Shown here: positions 1 to 5,743 of the stretch, one piece after another
Layout: each line of letters opens with the position of its first letter
Position numbering within the stretch: position 1 is the stretch's first letter
NCBI GenBank assembly: GCA_964539045.1
Contig: CAZIHW010000031.1
Span: 1-12,827 of the forward strand
Origin: UBA1227 sp964539045
Lineage (GTDB): Bacteria; Bacillota; Clostridia; Oscillospirales; Acutalibacteraceae
Reading direction: 5' to 3'
Length of the DNA stretch: 12,827 nucleotides
Position numbers and translations under genes: made by a program
The notes under the pieces: generated by a model
Seen by the model: the letters and a program-made list of their open reading frames with translations, nothing else
Told to the model about the DNA's origin: nothing
The model's database searches: none

Positions 1-299
1 TGAAATACGGAAGCAACTTGCAATTCAGTACCCCGTATGAGGAATATGACAAATCTAAAACACAGTATTCAATAGATTTGCTTATCTGGCCGGAAAAAGA
101 CGGCACATACAAATGGGGTGTTACAATTGACGAAATAGTAAGTCATGGATACTACCGTAGCGCTGCCAGTGCATACATTGACCCGGACACTCTCAAGACA
201 GATCTTCCGGCGAATTCAGACCTTAATGATTTGTATGAAGAGCACCGGGAGATTATAAGTGGTTTAGTAAATAGTGCAAAATCTGTATTGGGGATTTGA
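1..299 (+). CDS. Unrecognised protein, C-terminal part (5' end outside the window)
   Basis: The frame is open from the left edge to the TGA at 297-299, so this is the 3' end of a gene that starts upstream. The TTG at 18 has no convincing Shine-Dalgarno and the frame stays open before it. About 98 residues are visible. They are soluble in character, with a charged, aromatic-rich stretch (YSIDLLIWPEKDGTYKWGV) and a helical, acidic C-terminus (NDLYEEHREIISGLV). I see no membrane segment and no catalytic motif that I recognise, so no function is offered. The stop codon lies inside the -35 box of the rpsF promoter, so this gene and the ribosomal operon are packed tightly but transcribed separately. 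The frame is probably real because it is long, open at the edge, and ends where the next promoter begins. Confidence 0.6.
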   Translation, partial: KYGSNLQFSTPYEEYDKSKTQYSIDLLIWPEKDGTYKWGVTIDEIVSHGYYRSAASAYIDPDTLKTDLPANSDLNDLYEEHREIISGLVNSAKSVLGI

Positions 300-324
300 C
301 AGAGTATAACTTTATTGTTATAAT
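296..324 (+). promoter_or_regulatory. Consensus sigma-A promoter of the rpsF-ssb-rpsR operon
   Basis: TTGACA (296-301) and TATAAT (319-324) are separated by exactly 17 bp. A TG lies one base before the -10 box (316-317), which makes it an extended -10 as well. Both hexamers are perfect consensus. Transcription should start near 331. The -35 box overlaps the stop codon of the upstream gene. A promoter this strong fits ribosomal protein genes, whose output is usually limited afterwards at the leader. Confidence 0.88.
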
Positions 325-337
325 AGCAAACTGCATG

Positions 338-408
338 CCGTGAATTTAATTTATTATTTGCGGTACAAGATCCTTGCTCTGCAGGAAGTAACGCAGGGCC
401 AAATGACC
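338..408 (+). promoter_or_regulatory. Structured rpsF leader, candidate S6:S18 autoregulatory RNA
   Basis: The roughly 95-nt leader can form two helices. The first pairs CCGTGAAT (338-345) with ATTTGCGG (356-363), 8 bp with two G-U pairs. The second pairs CTCTGC (377-382) with GCAGGG (393-398), extended by TTG (374-376) with CAA (400-402) and GGT (362-364) with ACC (406-408) across an internal loop. GGT overlaps the end of the first helix, so the outermost pairing and the first helix compete for two bases. The second element ends just before the Shine-Dalgarno at 411-417. In many bacteria the S6:S18 complex binds an element in this position and represses its own mRNA. I did not confirm the conserved bulge of that motif, so the identity is an inference from position and folding. 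Confidence 0.5.
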
Positions 409-425
409 ATAAGGAGGTGCTAGTA

Positions 426-710
426 ATGGCAGTAAAAAACTATGAGGCTATGTTGGTATTCTCAGTAAAGAATGGCGACGAAGCAGCACAGCAGCTTTTC
501 GAGAAGTTTAAGGCTATGATCGAAAAGAACGGTACCATTGGAAACGTAGACGAGTGGGGTAAGCGCAAACTTGCTTATGACATCAACTACGAAACAGAGG
601 GTTACTACTACGTAGTTGAGTATTCAGCAGAGCCTGAATTCCCGGCAGAATTTGAGCGTGTGCTCAGAATCACTGACGGAGTTCTCCGCTTCCTCAACAC
701 ATCTAAGTAA
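426..710 (+). CDS. rpsF: 30S ribosomal protein S6
   Basis: This 94-residue protein matches the usual length of bacterial S6. The N-terminal strand (NYEAMLVFS), the central WGKRKLAYDI at about 46-55 followed by EGYYYVVEY, and the C-terminal ITDGVLRFL are typical of the family. S6 sits on the 30S platform, where it pairs with S18 on 16S rRNA. The ATG at 426 is chosen because AAGGAGG (411-417) lies 8 bases upstream; an in-frame GTG at 417 lies inside that Shine-Dalgarno and is not credible as a start. It is the first gene of the rpsF-ssb-rpsR operon, and ssb follows after 20 bp. The product probably also takes part in feedback on the leader together with S18. Confidence 0.97.
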   Translation: MAVKNYEAMLVFSVKNGDEAAQQLFEKFKAMIEKNGTIGNVDEWGKRKLAYDINYETEGYYYVVEYSAEPEFPAEFERVLRITDGVLRFLNTSK

Positions 711-730
711 TCACACAGGAGGTACTTAAC

Positions 731-1177
731 ATGCTTAACTGTGCTATCATCATGGGTCGACTTACTTCAGACCCAGAACTTCGTACCACTACAAGCGGAA
801 TTTCCGTTACAAGTTTTTCCGTCGCAGTGGACAGGTCTTACCAGAAACCGGGCGAAGAACGTCAAACAGACTTCATAAATGTAGTTGCTTGGAGGCAGAC
901 AGCGGAATTCGTTACACGTTATTTCCACAAAGGCTCCATGATAGCTGTACAGGGTTCTATCCAAACCCGAAATTATGAAGACAAAACAGGCGCAAAACGC
1001 ACAGCCGTTGAAATTGTTGCAGACAACGTAAGTTTCTGCGGTTCAAAGGCAGAGACAGGAACAGGTAACTATCAGCCCGCAGCAGCTGCTCCGGCAGCCA
1101 CACAGGCTCCTTCCTTCTCAACAGCAGGCGCTGACGATTTTTCTTCCGCAGATATGGAAGACGAATTACCATTCTAA
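731..1177 (+). CDS. ssb: Single-stranded DNA-binding protein
   Basis: 148 residues. Positions 1-104 form the OB-fold DNA-binding domain, with the signature start LNCAIIMGRLTSDPELR, the central TDFINVVAWRQTAEF and the strand GSMIAVQGSIQTRNY. Residues 105-137 are a low-complexity linker rich in Ala, Thr, Ser and Gln. The protein ends in the acidic tip MEDELPF, a variant of the DDDIPF tip that docks replication and repair partners. SSB coats single-stranded DNA as a tetramer. AGGAGGT (717-723) precedes the ATG. It lies between rpsF and rpsR, a gene order conserved in Firmicutes, and should be co-transcribed with both. Confidence 0.97.
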   Translation: MLNCAIIMGRLTSDPELRTTTSGISVTSFSVAVDRSYQKPGEERQTDFINVVAWRQTAEFVTRYFHKGSMIAVQGSIQTRNYEDKTGAKRTAVEIVADNVSFCGSKAETGTGNYQPAAAAPAATQAPSFSTAGADDFSSADMEDELPF

Positions 1178-1195
1178 TTAAGGAGGTTAACCTAT

Positions 1196-1438
1196 ATGGC
1201 ATTCGATAGAAACGGTCGTGGCGGAAGAAAGTCACGTAAAAAAGTTTGCGCTTTTTGCGTAGAAAAAGTAGAAAAAATCGATTACAAGGATACCGCTCGT
1301 CTTCGCAAGTTTACTTCAGACAGAGCTAAGATCCTTCCGAGACGTGTAACAGGCACATGTGCTTACCATCAGCGTGAGCTCACAACAGCTATCAAGCGTG
1401 CACGTCACGTTGCACTTCTCCCCTACTCAGCCGACTGA
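1196..1438 (+). CDS. rpsR: 30S ribosomal protein S18, zinc-binding (C+) type
   Basis: 80 residues. The family core is evident in IDYKDTARLRKF, AKILPRRVTGTCAYHQRELT and AIKRARHVALLPY. C18-x2-C21 together with C55-x2-H58 gives a full set of four zinc ligands, so this is the C+ form of S18; many bacilli carry a cysteine-free form. S18 binds 16S rRNA next to S6. AAGGAGGT (1180-1187) precedes the ATG by 8 bases, and the gap to ssb is 18 bp. It is the last gene of the operon and is followed by a strong terminator. With S6 it is the likely ligand of the leader upstream of rpsF. Confidence 0.97.
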   Translation: MAFDRNGRGGRKSRKKVCAFCVEKVEKIDYKDTARLRKFTSDRAKILPRRVTGTCAYHQRELTTAIKRARHVALLPYSAD

Positions 1439-1483
1439 TAACGGACGGGCAGGCAAGTGCTTAGCGAAACTTAACAAAAATTT

Positions 1484-1517
1484 ATGGGACGTATCATCAT
1501 TGATACGTCCCATTTTT
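1484..1517. terminator. Bidirectional intrinsic terminator between rpsR and the convergent pseudo-ATPase gene
   Basis: A perfect 13-bp inverted repeat, 1484-1496 with 1501-1513, closes a four-base loop (TCAT). A T-run follows on the + strand (1513-1517), and an A-run (1476-1480) precedes it, which becomes a T-run for the - strand. It can therefore end the rpsF operon and also the rlmB operon arriving from the right. Confidence 0.92.
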
Positions 1518-1542
1518 ATTGCTATATAAATTGCCACACTGA

Positions 1543-4500
1543 TTACCGATTAAACCGTCTCTTAAGCACCGGTATTATTGTTGCTATAGCCGTCCAGAGA
1601 AGCTGGAAGGAAACTATCTGTCCCCCGGTGATTCCGGCACCTTCACTACCTGCCATAGCACCTATAACTATAAACAGAAGAACTGCCATTACAGAATAAA
1701 TTGTGGCTATCATATTGTTGACCGGGATATCGGCATTTATTTCTCTCGCCTCGTAAACGGACTTCAGCGATGCCTCTATTGTTCCGTTATGAATAATACC
1801 GGCCGGAGCTGTTTCTATCTCTTCATTCCTATACTTTTGGAATATATCGCCCGATACGGGACTGAGTATCTTAACAGCTGATAACGGAAGATTGAAATAT
1901 CTGCAAATCATTTCCTCTGTAATATTACAATCACAAGAACGTATGAGAAGTGATACACCCGCTCTGTCAACGTTTTGGAGGTATCTCCTCATATGCTTAT
2001 CAGCCTGATACTTAATGACAAACATAGCGGAAATCTTACCGGCTATAGCCAAGTACATTACCTTTCTTCCGTCATGAGTATATTGCACTTCAAAGTCCTT
2101 ATCCGGAGCCTTTACATTGTGGTTAACCAGCAAATCGCGTGTTCCGAGTAAAATTCTCCTTCCGTGAATCCACGCTGAAAGACCGAGCCTTTCCTCATAG
2201 GCCAGAGACTCAACAGGAGGAAGCAAATCCTTTTTACCCAGTATTACCCCATCGAAAACATCCGCGAGCGGGCCGCCCGACTCTATAACCAGGGCAGCGG
2301 CATAGAGAATCGCATCATCTATCCTCATCTGCTGGAATGTCTTTATTCCTATTATGCTGCAAGAGCCCTTCTTGAATATATCAGTGCTATCGAGAACATA
2401 GGCGTTTATGTCGGTGCTGTCAAGAACAGCTCTATGACCGACAATCGCCGCTCCGTTCTTGTTAAAATCTCTGTTAACAAAAAACAGAGCAATATTCGAA
2501 GCTATCAATGAGAATGCCGGAATTCCTACACTGCACACGGCGGCAAACACACCGAAAGCAAATATAAAATCACGCCTTATAATACCGAAAATCAACGCGA
2601 GCAAAACGCCGGCGCCCAAAACGGCATATATAATTTTATGTGCATAGGCATCAGCAGGATCATCTTCAAATGAGTTTTCAATGAAATAGGACGGTCTCTC
2701 CATCTGCGCATTATAGCAAATCTCAGGGTCACCTATCAAAAGACCCCTTCCTATCTCAAACGCATCATCTTCGCCGGAAATCTTTTCAGAACTGTAAAGC
2801 CCTGTCCCGTTCGTTACAAACTCAAAGTTGCCGAAGGTACGCGCCAGAGCAATGTATCTGGCTACCGAAGCCAAAGCTAAAGCAACGCAGCCTGCTGCCG
2901 TATAGAGGGAAACTGTAGTATATGCATCGGAAGTAAACAATGTCACAACGACATTCTGCAACAAACAAGCTGCCACAACGATAAAGGTACCTGTCGAAGC
3001 ATTTGGACTCAGATCCCTGATACCCTTAAATCCCTTTATTAAGGTACTCATTCCGCAGAGTGAAGCAAGCAGCAGTATGACAATGTTAATAATGCCGCAT
3101 CCTATGGGGCTGCCGCCTACAAGTTCCAGATTTCCTCCGCCCTTTGAAATAATGCCGGTTATAACAAGTGCAACGACTGTCAGAACGGCCTGTACGATTG
3201 CACAAATACCGGTAGCCTTTTTGGCATTTCCAAGTGCTTTAAATATCTTGTCCTTATCTTCCGGTTTTTCATACTCATAGTCTATAAAATCTGATATGAA
3301 TGCGCTTTTTGGCGTGTAACCGTCGTCCTCTTCCTCTTCTTCTTCAAAAGATTCATCCGTCGGAATATCTGCAAAATTGGGATCGAGTTTGAATGAGGCA
3401 ACTTTTTTGTCCCTCTTCTCTTTGAGAGCCTCCTCAGCATGCTCCTCATCAATCTGTTCAATCTCTTCTTCTTCACCAAAGCCGACAAGTTTTATTTGTC
3501 CCACAACTCCATCGTCATCATCGTCATGAAGTATGGTATTAGAACCACCGGCAACTATCGTCTTATCAACGCTGCTGAGTTCCGCATCGGCGGAGACTAT
3601 TGTCGGTATAGGTTCAAGGTCAGCGGTATTAGTAAACTTGCTCTTTTTTATGATTCTTCCGTCACGCTCTATGGGATCCTGGTTCTCCCCTTTGTGCAAA
3701 AGCTCATAATCAGCGGTGCGCTCAAGTTTTTGCTTCGGGACATTCAGGAAACGCTCCCTGTACCTGTCCGTCTCCATAACACGGCCATTGCTTTTCTCTA
3801 TCTTTTCGGTCATAATCTGATGCTCTATATTCTCATTTCTGACCGGATAAATACCTACAGTTTTCTGTGCCAAAGCCTTTTTCTCGAAATTCGACTTCTT
3901 AGGTTCTTGTTTTGTCTCTCCATCCGTCTCCTTAACTTCTGTAGGTTCGGACTCATCGGCAAGTTCCATTACCATTTGAGTCTGATTTTCCGAACCCTCG
4001 TCGTCTGCATCGGAGAAGTCGTACATAGGAGAAGAATCTTCCTCTGTCTTCTCCTTTGGCTTAACTTTTATTACCTTCGAATCGAAAACACGTGTTTTTT
4101 GAGTAGTCCGGGCTTCTGACGTCTTTTCAGGCTCAAAATCTGGTTCTTCTATTTCCTCTTCCTCGTCATCTTGCTCGAAGTCGTCATCTTGCTCGAAGTC
4201 ATCATCGTCGAAGTCGTCATCGTCCTCAAGCTCTTCATCATCAAAGTCGTCAGCATCGTCGAAGTCATCATTTTCCTCAAACTCGTCATCTTGCCCGAAG
4301 TCGTCAGCATCCCCGAGCTCATCACTTACGGATTCGTCAACTTCCGTTTCGTCATAAGATGTATCTTCCTCGTATTCTTCATGAGTCTCTTCTTTTTCCG
4401 TTACAGTATTATCTTTCTCTTGCCTCTCTTTAGCACTCTTTCTTTTCTCTATACCCAAAAGTGCATCTATCTCATCAAGCGACCATGTCTTTTGAGGCGT

Positions 4501-4572
4501 CCCTCTATCTTTTCGCTCCTCACCAAGTTCAGAAAGAATATCATCAATGGATAAATTCATTTCATTAGCCAT
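1543..4572 (-). CDS. Large acidic membrane protein with a degenerate P-type (P1B-like) ATPase fold
   Basis: 1009 residues from the ATG at 4572, which has GGGGGTG six bases upstream; the ATG at 4587 abuts the rlmB stop and has no such site. Residues 1-450 are hydrophilic: two short motifs (LSIDDILSEL, TWSLDEIDALLGI), a very acidic tract at 55-150 and further Glu/Asp runs near 350, 366-385 and 408-417. Eight membrane segments follow at about 452-475, 490-510, 528-546, 553-577, 647-665, 668-697, 953-974 and 980-1001, the 4+2+2 order of P1B ATPases. The DKTGT site reads DSTDI (D728 kept), CPC reads IPA (P685), SEHPLA reads SGGPLA, and TGD reads SCD. TGES and GDGxND are not seen. This suggests a membrane protein that kept the fold but probably lost ion pumping. 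Its function is unknown. It lies 15 bp behind rlmB and is probably co-transcribed with it. Confidence 0.85.
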   Translation of the reverse strand: MANEMNLSIDDILSELGEERKDRGTPQKTWSLDEIDALLGIEKRKSAKERQEKDNTVTEKEETHEEYEEDTSYDETEVDESVSDELGDADDFGQDDEFEENDDFDDADDFDDEELEDDDDFDDDDFEQDDDFEQDDEEEEIEEPDFEPEKTSEARTTQKTRVFDSKVIKVKPKEKTEEDSSPMYDFSDADDEGSENQTQMVMELADESEPTEVKETDGETKQEPKKSNFEKKALAQKTVGIYPVRNENIEHQIMTEKIEKSNGRVMETDRYRERFLNVPKQKLERTADYELLHKGENQDPIERDGRIIKKSKFTNTADLEPIPTIVSADAELSSVDKTIVAGGSNTILHDDDDDGVVGQIKLVGFGEEEEIEQIDEEHAEEALKEKRDKKVASFKLDPNFADIPTDESFEEEEEEDDGYTPKSAFISDFIDYEYEKPEDKDKIFKALGNAKKATGICAIVQAVLTVVALVITGIISKGGGNLELVGGSPIGCGIINIVILLLASLCGMSTLIKGFKGIRDLSPNASTGTFIVVAACLLQNVVVTLFTSDAYTTVSLYTAAGCVALALASVARYIALARTFGNFEFVTNGTGLYSSEKISGEDDAFEIGRGLLIGDPEICYNAQMERPSYFIENSFEDDPADAYAHKIIYAVLGAGVLLALIFGIIRRDFIFAFGVFAAVCSVGIPAFSLIASNIALFFVNRDFNKNGAAIVGHRAVLDSTDINAYVLDSTDIFKKGSCSIIGIKTFQQMRIDDAILYAAALVIESGGPLADVFDGVILGKKDLLPPVESLAYEERLGLSAWIHGRRILLGTRDLLVNHNVKAPDKDFEVQYTHDGRKVMYLAIAGKISAMFVIKYQADKHMRRYLQNVDRAGVSLLIRSCDCNITEEMICRYFNLPLSAVKILSPVSGDIFQKYRNEEIETAPAGIIHNGTIEASLKSVYEAREINADIPVNNMIATIYSVMAVLLFIVIGAMAGSEGAGITGGQIVSFQLLWTAIATIIPVLKRRFNR
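4163..4310. repeat. Short repeats encoding the Asp/Glu-rich tract
   Basis: An exact 18-bp unit occurs twice in tandem (4163-4180 and 4181-4198). Related, degenerate GTC/ATC/GAA triplets continue to about 4310. On the coding (-) strand they encode runs such as FEQDDDFEQDD and DDFDDADDFDDEEL. The unit stays in frame with the gene, so copy changes would lengthen or shorten the acidic tail without breaking it. Confidence 0.8.
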
Positions 4573-4587
4573 GCGAAACACCCCCAT

Positions 4588-5361
4588 TTAAACGGATTTT
4601 ATTCCAAGTCTCTGACGCCTTACTTCGTACATTACCACTCCGGCTGCAACCGATGCGTTTAGAGAATTAATCTCACCCTGCATAGGAAGCGATAAAACAA
4701 AATCACACTTTTCTTTTATCAGCCTTCCCATGCCGTTCCCCTCTGAGCCGACTATGATTGCTACAGCACCGCCCAAATCTGAGGAACACCACATCTCCCC
4801 ATCCATATCAGTACCGTAAATCCAAACGCCTCTGGATTTAAGATCATCTATTGCAGATGCCAGATTTGAAACTCTGGCCACCGGAACGTATTCTAAAGCA
4901 CCGGCTGAAGTCTTTGCCACTGAAAAACCAAGTGAGGCACTTCTCCTTTTAGGAATTATTACACCGTGTGCCCCCGCACATTCTGCCGTCCTTATTATGG
5001 CCCCCAAATTATGAGGATCCTCAACCTCGTCACATATTATTATGAACGGCTTCTCGCCCTTTTCTTCCGCTTTTTTAAATATGTCATCCACTGTCGCATA
5101 AGAGTAAATTGCAGCTTTCGCTATAACGCCCTGGTGGTTTGCATTTCCGCTCATATAATCAAGCTTTTTCCGATCGGTATCCTTTATGATAACCCCGGCA
5201 TCACGGCACATAGCAATTATTTTACCTATGGAACCCTGCTGTCTTTCTCCCTTTGCCACATAAAGTGTATCTATCTCTCTTCCGGCGCGGAGTGCTTCCA
5301 TAATCGGATTTCGTCCTACTATCAGATCATTATGTGCTGCATTTTCTCTGTTATCTATCAT
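4588..5361 (-). CDS. rlmB: 23S rRNA (guanosine-2'-O)-methyltransferase, TrmH/SpoU family
   Basis: 257 residues from the ATG at 5361. The small N-terminal substrate-binding domain begins GRNPIMEAL. The SpoU catalytic domain shows motif 1 with D101, D105, N108 and R114 (DEVEDPHNLGAIIRTA), motif 2 IVGSEGNGM (about 193-201) and motif 3 LPMQGEINSLNASVA (about 214-228), which together build the trefoil-knot SAM site. The family uses SAM to methylate the 2'-OH of a 23S guanosine (G2251 in E. coli) near the peptidyl transferase centre. A TTG directly before this ATG is an alternative start; GGAGG lies 8 bases from the TTG and 11 from the ATG. The member fits RlmB best, although related rRNA or tRNA methylases of the family cannot be excluded by eye. 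Confidence 0.9.
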   Translation of the reverse strand: MIDNRENAAHNDLIVGRNPIMEALRAGREIDTLYVAKGERQQGSIGKIIAMCRDAGVIIKDTDRKKLDYMSGNANHQGVIAKAAIYSYATVDDIFKKAEEKGEKPFIIICDEVEDPHNLGAIIRTAECAGAHGVIIPKRRSASLGFSVAKTSAGALEYVPVARVSNLASAIDDLKSRGVWIYGTDMDGEMWCSSDLGGAVAIIVGSEGNGMGRLIKEKCDFVLSLPMQGEINSLNASVAAGVVMYEVRRQRLGIKSV

Positions 5362-5407
5362 CAAAAAATTAGCCTCCAAATAGCATATTTAGATACTATT
5401 AATGAGT

Positions 5408-5436
5408 ATTATACCACCTGTTGGGTTATATTACAA
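5408..5436 (-). promoter_or_regulatory. Promoter of the rlmB operon
   Basis: On the - strand, TTGTAA (5436-5431) and TATAAT (5413-5408) are 17 bp apart, with TG one base before the -10 box. Transcription would start near 5401, about 40 bases before the rlmB start. It diverges from the SRP RNA promoter about 80 bp away. Confidence 0.75.
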
Positions 5437-5513
5437 TTATAAAGACAGAATATTTGATAAATTTCGACACTTACATTGCCTGTACGAAGCACTTTATAGC
5501 ACTACTTTTGCTA

Positions 5514-5542
5514 TTGATTTTAAATATATTTTAATATATAAT
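5514..5542 (+). promoter_or_regulatory. Promoter of the SRP RNA
   Basis: TTGATT (5514-5519) and TATAAT (5537-5542) are separated by 17 bp in an AT-rich stretch. A start near 5549 would sit just before an outer helix that flanks the SRP RNA. No separate promoter was found in front of dnaX, so readthrough from here may also serve dnaX-ybaB-recR. Confidence 0.72.
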
Positions 5543-5572
5543 GTTTTCGATAAAAGCAGAGTGAGCTTTTGT

Positions 5573-5694
5573 TTGACCATATGGCGTGTGGGTCCTGTGC
5601 GGCAGAGCGCTGTGAATCATGTCAGGCGGGGAACCGAGCAGCATTAAGCGGTTAGCCCTGAGCGCCACAGTCCGCCTGCTCGCCGTATGGTCAA
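5573..5694 (+). ncRNA. ffs: Signal recognition particle RNA, short bacterial (4.5S-like) type
   Basis: The conserved SRP core is present: GTCAGG (5621-5626), a helix CGG/CCG capped by a GGAA tetraloop (5630-5633), and AGCAGC on the 3' side (5637-5642), which is the Ffh-binding site. The ends form a 14-bp closing helix in which TTGACCATATGGCG at the 5' end pairs with CGCCGTATGGTCAA at the 3' end (one G-U pair). The RNA is about 122 nt and has no room for the Alu domain found in the longer Bacillus scRNA. With Ffh and FtsY it targets nascent membrane proteins to the Sec translocon. The position just before dnaX is the usual one in Firmicutes. The exact ends are uncertain because further pairing continues outside them (see findings). 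Confidence 0.9.
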
Positions 5695-5703
5695 GTGGAA
5701 GAC

Positions 5704-5719
5704 CTCTGCTTTATTTTTT
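5704..5719 (+). terminator. 3' arm of an outer SRP RNA helix followed by a T-run, likely terminator or processing stem
   Basis: CTCTGCTTT (5704-5712) is the exact complement of AAAGCAGAG (5553-5561), upstream of the SRP RNA, and is followed by A and six T (5714-5719). Between this helix and the closing helix, CTTTT (5566-5570) pairs with GGAAG (5697-5701). The result would be one long rod ending in a T-run. A local alternative, GCTTTA with TAAAGC (5708-5724), is also possible. How much transcription passes on to dnaX cannot be judged. Confidence 0.45.
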
Positions 5720-5743
5720 AAAGCTATTCGGGAGGGTGTTTTT

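Noticed and set aside
2380..2424. The doubled VLDSTDI in the pseudo-ATPase as a recent duplication
   Set aside because: The two coding copies differ at several synonymous positions, and the spacing from the preceding NG to the second copy matches that of intact P1B ATPases, so no insertion is needed.
3439..4119. 226-codon open frame on the + strand opposite the pseudo-ATPase gene
   Set aside because: It mirrors the acidic, charged coding strand, has no Shine-Dalgarno site and no recognisable protein features; it is a shadow frame.
4573..4587. ATG at 4587 as the start of the large membrane protein
   Set aside because: It directly follows the rlmB stop and has no Shine-Dalgarno; the ATG at 4572 has GGGGGTG at good spacing.
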